64,000 nt of DNA from Aestuariivivens marinum (GCF_022662175.1 NZ_JAKMCR010000005.1:95829-159828); one strand, 5' to 3'. Counted from the stretch's first letter, positions 45,718 to 54,518 are shown. Notes: a model not told the origin generated them from the sequence alone. Program-made: numbers and translations.

Positions 45718-47628
45718 ATGACAAAAGGAAACATTAATGTATCGGTAGAAAACATCTTCCCACTCATTAAAAAATTCTTATACAGCGACCACGAAATCTT
45801 TTTACGTGAGCTTATTAGTAATGCTACAGATGCCACATTAAAACTAAAGCACCTTGCCAACGTTGGCGATGCTAAAGTTGAATACGGCAATCCGCAAATT
45901 GAAGTTAAAATTGATAAAAAAGGCAAAAAACTCCACATCATCGATCAAGGTTTGGGGATGACGGCCGAAGAAGTTGAAAAGTATATTAACGAAGTGGCTT
46001 TTTCCGGTGCCGAAGAATTTCTAGATAAATACAAGGATTCTGCCAAAGACACTGGCATTATAGGTCATTTTGGTTTAGGGTTTTACTCTGCTTTTATGGT
46101 AGCCAATAAAGTAGAAATCATAACCAAATCATACAAAGATGAGCCGGCTGCCCACTGGACTTGCGATGGCTCTCCCGAGTTTACTCTAGAACCACACGAC
46201 AAGACCGAAAGAGGAACCGAAATCATTCTTCATATATCTGATGATGAAAAAGAATTCTTAGAAGAATCCCGTATTCGTGAGTTATTGTTAAAATATAATA
46301 AGTTCATGCCTATCCCAATTAAATTTGGAACCAAGGAAATAAATGACCCTGAGCATGAACCGCAAACTATAACCGACAAAGACGGCAAGGAAACTAAAGA
46401 ACCTCATAGAAAAATAACGGTTGACGATATTATAAATAATCCAAACCCTGCATGGACCAAACAGCCCACAGATTTAAAGGATGACGATTACAAAAACTTC
46501 TACAGGGAATTGTATCCTATGCAGTTTGAAGAGCCTTTGTTTAATATTCATTTAAACGTGGACTACCCGTTCAACCTAACTGGGATATTGTATTTCCCTA
46601 AAATGACCAACGACCTTAACATTCAAAAAGATCGTATTCAACTATACCAAAATCAGGTGTTTGTAACCGATAATGTAGAAGGCATTGTTCCTGAATTCTT
46701 GACTATGCTTCGTGGTGTCATTGACTCACCAGACATCCCTCTTAACGTATCGCGTTCCTACCTACAAGCCGATGGGGCTGTTAAAAAGATTTCGTCCTAT
46801 ATAACACGTAAAGTAGCCGATAAATTAAAATCGTTATTCAACAATAACCGTGAAGATTTTGAAAATAAATGGAACGACATTAAAATTGTTATTGAATACG
46901 GAATGCTTTCGGAAGAAAAATTCTTTGAAAAAGCTGATGCTTTTGCCCTATACCCAACAGTTGATGGGAAGTACTATACCTACGAAGAACTTTACAATAA
47001 AATTAAAGCTAAACAAACCGATAAGGACGATAAATTAATCATCCTTTATGCTGCAGACAAAGACGCGCAACACAGCTATATTGAAGCAGCTAAAGACAAA
47101 GGTTATGAGGTATTACTTTTAGACTCTCCAATTGTGTCGCATTTGATGCAAAAATTGGAAACTACTAAGGAGAAAATCTCTTTTACTCGTGTAGATGCAG
47201 ACCATATTGATAATTTAATCAAGAAGAACGATACAACTATTTCTAAATTAGATGATGACCAAAAGAAAGCCTTAGATGAGTTATTGAAAGAAGTCATTCC
47301 TTCAGAAAAATTCATGGTACAACTTGAGGCTATGGATAGCAAAGCATCACCATTTATAATAACACAACCCGAGTTTATGCGACGTATGAAAGAAATGCAA
47401 CAAACTGGTGGTGGCGGTATGTTTGGCATGGGTGGTATGCCAGAAATGTACAATTTGGTAGTGAACACCAATCATGATTTGGTAAGCGAAATTTTAAATA
47501 CTAAAACCAAAAAGAAACAAGAACGTTTAATAAACCAAAGTTTAGACTTGGCCCGTTTGTCGCAAGGCTTACTTAAGGGAGAAGAATTGACCAATTTTAT
47601 TAAACGTAGCTACGACATGATAAAATAG
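45718..47628 (+). CDS. htpG: Molecular chaperone HtpG (Hsp90)
   Basis: A 636-residue Hsp90. The N-terminal GHKL ATPase domain has LRELISNATDA, DQGLGMT and GHFGLGFYSAFMV. The middle domain holds the catalytic Arg in NVSRSYLQ, and a C-terminal dimerisation domain follows. A Gly/Met-rich stretch (about residues 563-575) lies in the C-terminal domain. It helps fold stress-sensitive client proteins. The upstream region holds a possible regulated promoter. Confidence 0.97.
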   Translation: MTKGNINVSVENIFPLIKKFLYSDHEIFLRELISNATDATLKLKHLANVGDAKVEYGNPQIEVKIDKKGKKLHIIDQGLGMTAEEVEKYINEVAFSGAEEFLDKYKDSAKDTGIIGHFGLGFYSAFMVANKVEIITKSYKDEPAAHWTCDGSPEFTLEPHDKTERGTEIILHISDDEKEFLEESRIRELLLKYNKFMPIPIKFGTKEINDPEHEPQTITDKDGKETKEPHRKITVDDIINNPNPAWTKQPTDLKDDDYKNFYRELYPMQFEEPLFNIHLNVDYPFNLTGILYFPKMTNDLNIQKDRIQLYQNQVFVTDNVEGIVPEFLTMLRGVIDSPDIPLNVSRSYLQADGAVKKISSYITRKVADKLKSLFNNNREDFENKWNDIKIVIEYGMLSEEKFFEKADAFALYPTVDGKYYTYEELYNKIKAKQTDKDDKLIILYAADKDAQHSYIEAAKDKGYEVLLLDSPIVSHLMQKLETTKEKISFTRVDADHIDNLIKKNDTTISKLDDDQKKALDELLKEVIPSEKFMVQLEAMDSKASPFIITQPEFMRRMKEMQQTGGGGMFGMGGMPEMYNLVVNTNHDLVSEILNTKTKKKQERLINQSLDLARLSQGLLKGEELTNFIKRSYDMIK

Positions 47629-47632
47629 ATAT

Positions 47633-47681
47633 CATTGCGAGGAGGTCATTGAGGCTCTCGAAATGAAAGTCGCAGCAATCT
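47633..47681. repeat. REP-like extragenic element after htpG
   Basis: ATTGCGAGGAGG...CGCAGCAAT with the inverted ends ATTGC/GCAAT and an internal CTCGAAATGAAAG, the style of dispersed extragenic repeats in flavobacteria. It shares the core CGAAATGA with 11455-11488. Confidence 0.5.
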
Positions 47682-47696
47682 TTTTATAAATTTCTA

Positions 47697-47729
47697 AACC
47701 ACTTTGTTTAACAAGGTGGTTTTTGTTTT
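47697..47729 (+). terminator. Intrinsic terminator of htpG
   Basis: AAACCACTT and AAGGTGGTTT form a stem (one wobble) with a short loop, then a T-rich tail. Confidence 0.65.
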
Positions 47730-47739
47730 GGTAGAAAGT

Positions 47740-47769
47740 TGACTTTGTAAAAATTATCAACTAACTTTG
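47740..47769 (+). promoter_or_regulatory. Promoter candidate of the GH43-like lipoprotein gene
   Basis: TTG (47740-47742), 19 bp, TAACTTTG (47762-47769) matches the Bacteroidota consensus. The leader to the ATG at 47906 would be about 130 nt. Confidence 0.4.
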
Positions 47770-47905
47770 TTTAACTACCGATAAACAATATTATAACGTT
47801 TTTTATCTTAAAGTTGTATTGCATTGGAAACGATAATATATTACCGCCAGTTATATGATTAATGTTATATCTGATAGTGAAAGAATTTTTAAAATATCAA
47901 AAAGT

Positions 47906-49048
47906 ATGAGAACTGTAACACATATTGTTTTGATAATTATTAGCATGAGCCTTTTTTATGCATGCTCTGAAAAAGAAGTAAAAATGTACCCATCAACTGA
48001 AGAATCACTTCCTTCAGTTTCTCGTGAATTTGTTGATAATCTTGAATATCTTGGAGTAATTCTCGATAGACCAAACTATCACACTTGGGGAACATCTGTT
48101 GTTCAAAGTGAAGATGGTAAATTTCACATGTATGCTTGTCAATGGAAAATAAAACATAAATTTTCTGCATGGAGTACTGAGTCCGAGGTCAATTATTTTA
48201 AGGCGGATAATCCAGAAGGCCCATACCAATTTGTAAAGACAATTCTAAGTGCAAGACCAGGGGGCGATAAAGATGGTGTATGGAATCGCTACACGGCTCA
48301 CAATCCAGAGGTAAAGATTATTGATGGAAAATACGTTTTAACTTATATTTCATACCCTGAAAAAGGAGCTATTTCAGATGCCAAAATTGGAATGAAAATT
48401 GCCAAAAACCCTGAAGGTCCATGGCAAGATGTTGGGATGATTATGCAAAAGGCTTCTGAAGCAGGTTACCCATCATACAAAAGTTTGAGAGGGACAGATA
48501 ATAATTCACTCGTAAAGTTTCGCGATAAATACTTTTTGTTCTTTATGTATAATCCTCGAATGGTGCCAATGAAAACTAATAAAGGAAGTAGGCATGATAA
48601 TACTTCACTCGGAGTAGCAGTTGCAGATAAACTTGAAGGTCCATACATTGAACAAGTTGGATCGGTATTTGCGGCTCCTGCTGGAAAAAAAGTGGAAGAC
48701 CTCTGTGCCTATGTTAATGAAGATGGTATAATCTCAGCTACAATGTGCGATAATTATGGCATGTACTCAGTAGATGGCGGTATATATTCAGAAATGGATT
48801 TGGGTCATTTTGAAAGAACAGGAGAGGTTGTGATGGTGCCGAAGTCTATTGCATGGGAAGCCCGTCCAAAAATGTTTCCGAATCAAGATTTCTCTAAAGG
48901 AAAGACTGTTTATGGCAACAACAAATATGAGCGGCCTAAAATAATAATGGTTGATGAGGTTCCTTCTTACTTGTTTTTGCCTAGTGGCTTTAATGATGAA
49001 GGTAAACCGTGGACAGCACTTCATGGATTCAAAATAAACAAGAAATAG
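47906..49048 (+). CDS. GH43/GH117-like glycoside hydrolase lipoprotein
   Basis: A 380-residue lipoprotein. The lipobox ends SLFYACSEKE, with Cys at about residue 20. The rest is a five-bladed beta-propeller glycosidase-like protein with conserved blade motifs: YHTWGTSVVQSEDGKFHMYA, HNPEVKIIDGKYVLTYIS, GTDNNSLVKFRDKYFLFF, GIISATMCDN and AWEARPKMF. The acidic residues fit GH43/GH117-type hydrolases, but I cannot set the substrate. I start at 47906 (MRTVTHIVL) rather than the ATG at 47855 because it gives a standard lipoprotein signal. It stands alone, without SusC/D genes. Confidence 0.75.
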   Translation: MRTVTHIVLIIISMSLFYACSEKEVKMYPSTEESLPSVSREFVDNLEYLGVILDRPNYHTWGTSVVQSEDGKFHMYACQWKIKHKFSAWSTESEVNYFKADNPEGPYQFVKTILSARPGGDKDGVWNRYTAHNPEVKIIDGKYVLTYISYPEKGAISDAKIGMKIAKNPEGPWQDVGMIMQKASEAGYPSYKSLRGTDNNSLVKFRDKYFLFFMYNPRMVPMKTNKGSRHDNTSLGVAVADKLEGPYIEQVGSVFAAPAGKKVEDLCAYVNEDGIISATMCDNYGMYSVDGGIYSEMDLGHFERTGEVVMVPKSIAWEARPKMFPNQDFSKGKTVYGNNKYERPKIIMVDEVPSYLFLPSGFNDEGKPWTALHGFKINKK

Positions 49049-49259
49049 CTTATAATATTTCAGATTACTTCATCACCAACTAGGAATAGTTTATATCTGA
49101 TCTACCCAAAATCAAACGCAATACAACAATAAATATAGTGCATTGGGCAGTTAGTGCTAAAAATGAAGACTATAGAAATGAATAAACATAATAGTAAATT
49201 CAAAAATTGGAGCAGTAATGTAATGCCAAACACAAGATATTCAAACCGTTAAACGATCC

Positions 49260-49892
49260 ATGAAAATAACCTCTACCAATATTGCCAAACCAACCACCAT
49301 CACCTGGCGAGGGAAGCAAATCACTACGGGTATTTATAAAACGCCCACCCATGGCCCCATTTATCTTGGCAAAAATGACGTGACGCAAGACGAAGTGACC
49401 GATAGAAGGCATCATGGCGGTGCGTTTAAGGCCTGCTATCTGTTTTCGGCAGAGCAATACCCCTACTGGAAAAATTTATACCCCCACTTAGACTGGAATT
49501 GGGGTATGTTTGGAGAAAATCTAACTGTAGCTAGATTGAATGAAACCCAAATACAAATTGGTGATATTTATAAAGTTGGAGGGGCACTCATACAAATTAC
49601 CCAACCCAGGGAACCTTGCTTTAAATTAGGTGTAAAATTTGGCTCCCAACTGGTTTTAAAACAGTTTATAGAACATGGTCATTCTGGCACTTACATTAGA
49701 GTGCTGGAGGAAGGGCATGTTAAAGTTGGAGATGAACTTTCTTTAGTAAAGCAATCCAACAATAGCTTAAGCACTTATGCTCTTAACCATTTGTTGTTTG
49801 CCAAGACCAAAGACAAAACACTTTTGGAATTAGCTATAAACAATGTGGCATTACCTTTAAAAAAGCGGGAAAAACTAAAAGCCTTTTTATAA
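49260..49892 (+). CDS. MOSC domain-containing protein
   Basis: A 210-residue protein with the MOSC fold: RHHGGAFKACYLF, WGMFGENLTV and the conserved Cys in PREPCFKLGVKF. MOSC domains bind molybdenum cofactor sulfur and serve in detoxifying or transferring N-hydroxylated compounds (YiiM-like). The role here is inferred from family. No molybdenum genes are adjacent. GC content (45-47% in sampled lines) is above the window average. Confidence 0.9.
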   Translation: MKITSTNIAKPTTITWRGKQITTGIYKTPTHGPIYLGKNDVTQDEVTDRRHHGGAFKACYLFSAEQYPYWKNLYPHLDWNWGMFGENLTVARLNETQIQIGDIYKVGGALIQITQPREPCFKLGVKFGSQLVLKQFIEHGHSGTYIRVLEEGHVKVGDELSLVKQSNNSLSTYALNHLLFAKTKDKTLLELAINNVALPLKKREKLKAFL

Positions 49893-49900
49893 TGCCCCAA

Positions 49901-50302
49901 CTATGTCTCAAATCGTTTATCTAAATGATGTTTTAAGATAGGAATCTGAATGCTCAGCATTAATCCAAAAAGCACAATGCTATACGTAACTGTTTTGGAG
50001 AATTTAAAGTCTGGTAAATAATTAGAAGGTAAACTAAAATCTATCTTATTGAACCAGCCCAATCCTTCTGTCTGGTTTGCAAAAAACAAGACATAAAGAA
50101 ATACAACTAAAAATAAACCGATAACAAAAAACCACACTGTTTTAGATATTAAGGGTCTATACACTGTAGCTTTATTTTCAGCTATGGCATTCACATTTGC
50201 CATCACAGTATTGGTAAAATTAAAAGACGGACGCTCAATGGCAGTATCCTCCATTACTTTTTTGGTTAAATCATCTATATAGTTATCGGCGTTCTCTTTC
50301 AT
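49901..50302 (-). CDS. Probable anti-sigma factor of the second ECF system
   Basis: A 133-residue protein with a cytoplasmic N-terminal part (MKENADNYIDDLTKKVMEDT) and two hydrophobic segments (about residues 51-71 and 103-124). It lacks a zinc motif. The start overlaps the sigma gene end by 20 bp. An anti-sigma role is inferred from the overlap and topology. Confidence 0.65.
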   Translation of the reverse strand: MKENADNYIDDLTKKVMEDTAIERPSFNFTNTVMANVNAIAENKATVYRPLISKTVWFFVIGLFLVVFLYVLFFANQTEGLGWFNKIDFSLPSNYLPDFKFSKTVTYSIVLFGLMLSIQIPILKHHLDKRFET

Positions 50303-50873
50303 AATCTTCTATTAATTCTGGTTCTAATTGTTGCTTTAAAATAGTTGCTATTTTTTTTCGGCTTCTAAATAATTTCACTTTTACGTTATTGGGTGTTAAT
50401 CCAATCGTTTTCGATATTTCCTCTAAGGTCAATTCTTCATAGTAATACAATGTTAGTAAAAAAGCGTCATCACTTGGCAACATATCCAAACATTTTTTAA
50501 TGGCTTGCTCCCTTTCTTCGTTTTCTAATTTATCTAAGGCATTATCAATTGTTTTCACTTCATGGGCTGTAAATTCATTGATGGCTATATTATTTATACG
50601 CTTTTTATTTTTCTTTAATCGATCTAAACCGGCATTGTACGCTATTTTATAAATCCATGTTGAAAACTTTGAATCCCCTTTAAATCTATTCAGTGATTTA
50701 TAGACTTTAATAAAAGTGTCCTGCGCCACTTCTTCGGCCTCTTCCCTGTTTTTAAGCATTCTAAGGGTTAAGGTGAACACCAAATCCTTATAACGATCTA
50801 CTAAAACGGTAAACGCTTTGGTATCGCCTTCAATAATTTGTTTAATATAATATTGATCGTCGTTGGTGGTCAT
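50283..50873 (-). CDS. RNA polymerase sigma factor, ECF (sigma-70 family)
   Basis: A 196-residue ECF sigma. Region 2 is RMLKNREEAEEVAQDTFIKV (about residues 39-58) and the region 4 helix-turn-helix is LTLEEISKTIGLTPNNVKVK. Its promoter (50882-50911) is so close that the mRNA would start at or near the ATG (leaderless). The divergent gene at 51014 has the same promoter type, so the sigma probably activates both itself and that gene. Its anti-sigma candidate overlaps its 3' end. Confidence 0.95.
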   Translation of the reverse strand: MTTNDDQYYIKQIIEGDTKAFTVLVDRYKDLVFTLTLRMLKNREEAEEVAQDTFIKVYKSLNRFKGDSKFSTWIYKIAYNAGLDRLKKNKKRINNIAINEFTAHEVKTIDNALDKLENEEREQAIKKCLDMLPSDDAFLLTLYYYEELTLEEISKTIGLTPNNVKVKLFRSRKKIATILKQQLEPELIEDYERERR

Positions 50874-50881
50874 TTTTTATG

Positions 50882-50911
50882 TAAGACGACAACCCTTTTC
50901 TTTAGGTTACA
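50882..50911 (-). promoter_or_regulatory. ECF-type promoter of the second sigma gene
   Basis: On the minus strand TGTAACC (50905-50911), 16 bp, CGTCTTA (50882-50888). The element on the other side has identical hexamer cores and spacing. Transcription would start about at the ATG at 50873. Confidence 0.75.
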
Positions 50912-50940
50912 GAATACCTTGAAAAATATTTAAGAAAAAG

Positions 50941-50970
50941 TGTAACCTAAATGAAACAACTGCCGTCTTA
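50941..50970 (+). promoter_or_regulatory. ECF-type promoter of the divergent membrane protein gene
   Basis: TGTAACC (50941-50947), 16 bp, CGTCTTA (50964-50970) on the plus strand, 44 bp before the ATG at 51014. It is the mirror of the minus-strand element at 50882-50911. Confidence 0.75.
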
Positions 50971-51013
50971 AGTTACAAACACATTAAAATTAATCAATTA
51001 AAAACAAACAATT

Positions 51014-51355
51014 ATGGTTGAAGTATTAATTCCAATTAGCTTTTTTCTACTAGTTTTCGGTGTATTCTACCTTTATTTATCTACAAGAAACAAAGAACGT
51101 TTAGCACTTATTGACAAAGGTGCTGATGCTAGTATTTTTGTTAGTGGTAAAAAACGCACTCTAACCGTCTGGAAAGCATTATTCTTAAATCTTGCTTTAC
51201 TCTTAATGGGTATAGGGGCTGGTATATTCATTTCTGGATTATTAACATTGTTCGGAATGGATCCCGATATATCTGAACCTGGCGCCATCACCTTTATGGC
51301 GGGTCTAGGACTATTAACCGGCTTTAATATGAGTAAGAATTTGGATAAAGAATAA
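51014..51355 (+). CDS. Small membrane protein (DUF6249-like)
   Basis: A 113-residue protein with about three transmembrane segments (residues 4-25, 53-78, 88-104) separated by a charged stretch (STRNKERLALIDKGADASIF). The layout resembles DUF6249 proteins, which are common in Bacteroidota beside ECF sigma genes. Its promoter matches that of the sigma gene, so it is probably part of the same response. Function unknown. Confidence 0.8.
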   Translation: MVEVLIPISFFLLVFGVFYLYLSTRNKERLALIDKGADASIFVSGKKRTLTVWKALFLNLALLLMGIGAGIFISGLLTLFGMDPDISEPGAITFMAGLGLLTGFNMSKNLDKE

Positions 51356-51380
51356 AGCAACAACATTAATCAAAAAACGC

Positions 51381-51420
51381 AAAACCTGTTTTTCCTACAT
51401 TAAGGAAAGCAGGTTTTTTT
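51381..51420. terminator. Bidirectional terminator
   Basis: AAAACCTG and CAGGTTTT form the base of a longer stem, with T-runs on both strands, between the convergent DUF6249-like and dipeptidase genes. Confidence 0.75.
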
Positions 51421-52084
51421 ATTCAATAGGAAAATCGAAATAAGTATTAGGGTAGAGCTCATTTCGCAAGGTAAAGTGCCACCATTCTTTTGGATAGTTT
51501 ATAAAACCGTGCTTTTGCATCACCGTTTGTAATAATAGCCTGTTCGCTTTTTGTGACTCTGTTAAATCCTCGTGGTCTACCCAAGAAATTGGTCCAAAAA
51601 AGTCGTAGGGACTCCCCATATCCAAAGGGTTTCCTGTGTTACCGTCAATAATCGTTAAATCTACCGTACTACCCCGACTATGCCCAGATTTAGACGCTAT
51701 ATAGCCTTCCTTAAATAAATCCTCCTTATTTACTTCTGGGTAAAACTCACCTTTTTTTAGGGTATCATTTAATTGCCTAGCCCAAACCATAAACTCATCA
51801 ACAGCGCGTTGCGGTCTATAGCCATCATACACTTTTAAACGCAAATTCATAATTTGAAGCTCCTCTTGAACTAATTTTAAAGCTTCAGCTGTTGATTTAG
51901 TTAGTATTAGTTTATTTACCATATAACCATTCATAGTTCTGCCAACAAAATTATTTTTCCCATAATATCTTAATTCAACATCTAAATTGGGGATAACAGT
52001 TTTAGCATCAACAAATCCTTCTGGTAATTGAGCGATAGAAAAACCATAAATAAACAAAGACAGGTAAAATATAAGATGCTTCAT
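51419..52084 (-). CDS. D-alanyl-D-alanine dipeptidase (VanX/DdpX-type, M15 family)
   Basis: A 221-residue zinc peptidase with a signal peptide ending IAQ (about residue 19). The metal-binding SxHxxGxxxD motif is SGHSRGSTVD, and the distal EWWHF supplies Glu and His. It cleaves D-Ala-D-Ala in peptidoglycan turnover. No van resistance genes are adjacent, so it is a housekeeping or recycling enzyme. Confidence 0.92.
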   Translation of the reverse strand: MKHLIFYLSLFIYGFSIAQLPEGFVDAKTVIPNLDVELRYYGKNNFVGRTMNGYMVNKLILTKSTAEALKLVQEELQIMNLRLKVYDGYRPQRAVDEFMVWARQLNDTLKKGEFYPEVNKEDLFKEGYIASKSGHSRGSTVDLTIIDGNTGNPLDMGSPYDFFGPISWVDHEDLTESQKANRLLLQTVMQKHGFINYPKEWWHFTLRNELYPNTYFDFPIE

Positions 52085-52130
52085 AAAAAGCTAAATTATG
52101 CAAAATAAAAGTAGGAAATATTGAGGTACA

Positions 52131-52157
52131 AAAAAACCGGGTTCCCTCAAACCCGGT
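52131..52157 (-). terminator. Orphan intrinsic terminator
   Basis: AACCGGGTT and AACCCGGTT form a perfect stem. On the minus strand it is followed by TTTTTT. No minus-strand CDS lies upstream within the region. Confidence 0.65.
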
Positions 52158-52266
52158 TCTCTTTTAATTTGCTTAATTCATGAAGTAGATTTAGGGTCTC
52201 TATATCGACATCATAATGCAAATATTAATTAATTAATCCATTGAACTAAAAAGTATGTTATTTAGT
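52131..52266 (-). ncRNA. Candidate small RNA on the minus strand
   Basis: The TAnnTTTG box TACTTTTG (52280 down to 52273) and the terminator at 52131-52157 bracket about 135 nt with no ORF longer than a few codons. The sequence is intergenic. Prediction only. Confidence 0.35.
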
Positions 52267-52314
52267 ACACTTCAAAAGTAAAAATATAAATGAAACGAAA
52301 CGATTAAAAACATA

Positions 52315-52389
52315 TATAATCGATGAAATACATATTTTTTTAACATTAAAAGATGAATAGGCATCTATAATCGATGAAATACATATTTT
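52315..52389. repeat. Two 24-bp direct repeats, 51 bp apart
   Basis: Perfect copies at 52315-52338 and 52366-52389, each with the core ATCGATGAAATACAT, both followed by AACA after a T-stretch. They could be regulator sites. They lie about 120 bp before the ATG of the hydrolase gene. Confidence 0.6.
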
Positions 52390-52507
52390 AACAAATAGCA
52401 ATGTTTCAATTTTAGGCAAGAATTTGAGTAACTGCAATACTAAAAACCAAAATTAAACAGTTACTATTTAATGGTTATATTGAATTATATTTACCTAAAT
52501 TTTAGCT

Positions 52508-53437
52508 ATGACTTTTAGATTATTCGTTTTCGCATTTTTTATTCAAGGTTTCCTTTTTTCACAAACGCAAACATTCACAGAAAAAAACCTTGTTATAAAT
52601 AGACATGTTGACGGCACATTAACCTCACCTGCTAACAACACAGCCTATTTAGCGATTATTATAGGTGGTTCTGGACCAACAGACCGAGATGGCAACCAAA
52701 ACTTCCTAAAAAATAATGCACTTAAAAAACTGGCCCATGAGCTAGCTGAAAAAGGGATTGCTACATTTAGATATGATAAACGTATTGTTAAACAAATAAG
52801 GCTTAGAAACATAGACCCCAATATTATGTTTAATGACTTTGTAGAGGATGCTATAGCTGTCATTGATTATTTTAAAACCAATGAAGATTATAGTAAGATA
52901 TATGTTATTGGACACAGTCAAGGTAGTTTGGTAGGCATATTAGCTTCTAAGAAGAACGTAGAAGGCTTTATCTCATTAGCTGGAGCTGGACAAAATATAG
53001 GAGATGTACTTATCGAGCAAATTAGTAAAACGGCTCCCCAATTTGCCGATCAATCCACATCTATAATCAACAATCTAAAAAAGGGTAAGCTGGTAAATGA
53101 TTATCCGGAGGCCTTAACCTCAATTTTCAAAAAAGACATTCAACCTTTTATGATAAATTGGATGCAATACAATCCTTCCGAATCTATTAAAACCCTCAAA
53201 ATACCCATATTAATAATTAATGGATCTAAAGATTTACAAGTAAGTAATAATGAAGCCAATCTGCTAAAAGAAGCTGTGCCAAATGCTTCTTTAAAAATTA
53301 TTCAAGATATGAACCATGTACTAGTTCCTATAGTTGGAGATGATCTTGAAAATTCAAAATCTTATAACGAGCCTAATAGAAAAATTTCCATAGAACTCAT
53401 AGAACACATTGTAACATTCATAGAATCAGATAAATAA
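52508..53437 (+). CDS. Alpha/beta hydrolase
   Basis: A 309-residue secreted serine hydrolase with a signal peptide (about 1-18). The oxyanion-hole block is GGSGPTDRDGN, the nucleophile is in GHSQGS, the acid is in NGSKDLQV and the His is in DMNHVL. It resembles the dienelactone-hydrolase or peptidase-S9-like alpha/beta hydrolases of Bacteroidota. Substrate unknown. Confidence 0.9.
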   Translation: MTFRLFVFAFFIQGFLFSQTQTFTEKNLVINRHVDGTLTSPANNTAYLAIIIGGSGPTDRDGNQNFLKNNALKKLAHELAEKGIATFRYDKRIVKQIRLRNIDPNIMFNDFVEDAIAVIDYFKTNEDYSKIYVIGHSQGSLVGILASKKNVEGFISLAGAGQNIGDVLIEQISKTAPQFADQSTSIINNLKKGKLVNDYPEALTSIFKKDIQPFMINWMQYNPSESIKTLKIPILIINGSKDLQVSNNEANLLKEAVPNASLKIIQDMNHVLVPIVGDDLENSKSYNEPNRKISIELIEHIVTFIESDK

Positions 53438-53557
53438 CTTGCATTACAACGAAATTCTTCATTTTAAAGTAAAAAGTTACTGCTTATCGTAATTTCATTG
53501 GTTTTTTTGGTATTTAATTATATATTTCAAAACAATTATTACCAAATCTATAACATA

Positions 53558-54283
53558 ATGAAAGCTATTCACCTACTATTAGCCTTATGCTTTTATTTTA
53601 ATTCATCTACATTATTGCTTTCGCAAGACTATATTTTTGGATTAAAAGTGGGTCTAATTACCAATACGATTGGAGATATAAATTCGAGGGGCGGATCGAT
53701 TGCTGCTAGTAAGGCCGATGAAGTTTTTTCTCCTAAAAAAGACATTGGATATCAAATTGGAGGTTATTTTATCGCCGAATTTAAAAGTTTCTTTATCAAA
53801 CCCGAATTAAATTATGTGTCTTTGGAAAACCATTATGATTTTCCAAACAGAGCATCAAAATGGATGGCAACAAAATTTGAAATACCCATATTATTTGGAT
53901 TGGAGATTGCAAAACATGTTTCAATATACGCCGGCCCAAGTTTTAATTTCTTTAGTGATATACAGCTAGAAGGTGTACAGGTAACATCATATAGTGATGG
54001 TGGTCCGGATATAGAAAAAAACACCACAAGTTTAAATTTTGGAATTTTAGCACGATATAACCGGTTTAGTGTTGATTTAAGATATGAAATAGGCACAAAA
54101 TCCACTCAAGAAGAACTTCTGGATATCAATCATAGTGCTTTTGGAGTTAACTTAGCCGATTTAAGATCTTATACCCCTAAGACATTGAGCCTAAGTTTCT
54201 CTGTAGATATTTTTAGAACAGATGGTACCAGCGTAGCAGACCTATTTAAAAGTAACGACAAATGCGGTTGTCCTTATAAATAG
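53558..54283 (+). CDS. Outer-membrane beta-barrel protein (PorT-like)
   Basis: A 241-residue protein with a signal peptide ending LLLSQ (about residue 21). Alternating strands follow (LKVGLITNTIGD, YQIGGYFIAEFKSFFIKPEL, VSIYAGPSFNF), with an aromatic-rich C-terminus, typical of the PorT/OmpA-barrel family of Bacteroidota. The ATG at 53558 is preferred over an upstream in-frame start because the signal peptide begins there. Function unknown. Confidence 0.8.
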   Translation: MKAIHLLLALCFYFNSSTLLLSQDYIFGLKVGLITNTIGDINSRGGSIAASKADEVFSPKKDIGYQIGGYFIAEFKSFFIKPELNYVSLENHYDFPNRASKWMATKFEIPILFGLEIAKHVSIYAGPSFNFFSDIQLEGVQVTSYSDGGPDIEKNTTSLNFGILARYNRFSVDLRYEIGTKSTQEELLDINHSAFGVNLADLRSYTPKTLSLSFSVDIFRTDGTSVADLFKSNDKCGCPYK

Positions 54284-54300
54284 TAAAACAGAAAGCATAA

Positions 54301-54329
54301 AAAAAGCATCCAAGAAAGGATGCTTTTTT
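54301..54329 (+). terminator. Intrinsic terminator
   Basis: AAAAAGCATCC and GGATGCTTTTT form a perfect stem with a 6-nt loop, ending in T's; it follows the PorT-like gene. Confidence 0.8.
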
Positions 54330-54518
54330 ACTAACTAACCAACCAAAAATATGATTTACAATCTAAAGTTTAAAGTAACCACTCAATAAACTTATTTATA
54401 GAATGTAACATTTTAAGAATATCAACTATCGTGCCAAACTTTAAAATTTTTATTTTATCATTCAAAAATCCCTAATCTTTTTTAATTGTAAACTATTTGG
54501 TATTTTGTAGCTCAAACT

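Larger units (their letters stand above)
52085..52507. other. 423-bp intergenic region with repeats and an orphan terminator
   Basis: There is no protein gene. On the minus strand a -7 box TACTTTTG (52273-52280) is followed by a terminator at 52131-52157, suggesting a small RNA of about 135 nt. Upstream lie two copies of a 24-bp repeat (52315-52338 and 52366-52389). Nothing else is seen. Confidence 0.5.

Noticed and set aside
49163..49252. Short plus-strand ORF of 29 codons (starts MKTIEMNKHNSKF)
   Set aside because: No family resemblance, no promoter or strong start signal; could be a remnant, but not supportable as a gene.
51419..52084. VanX-type dipeptidase as vancomycin-resistance gene
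   Set aside because: No vanH, vanA or vanRS genes nearby; family members are common in peptidoglycan recycling.
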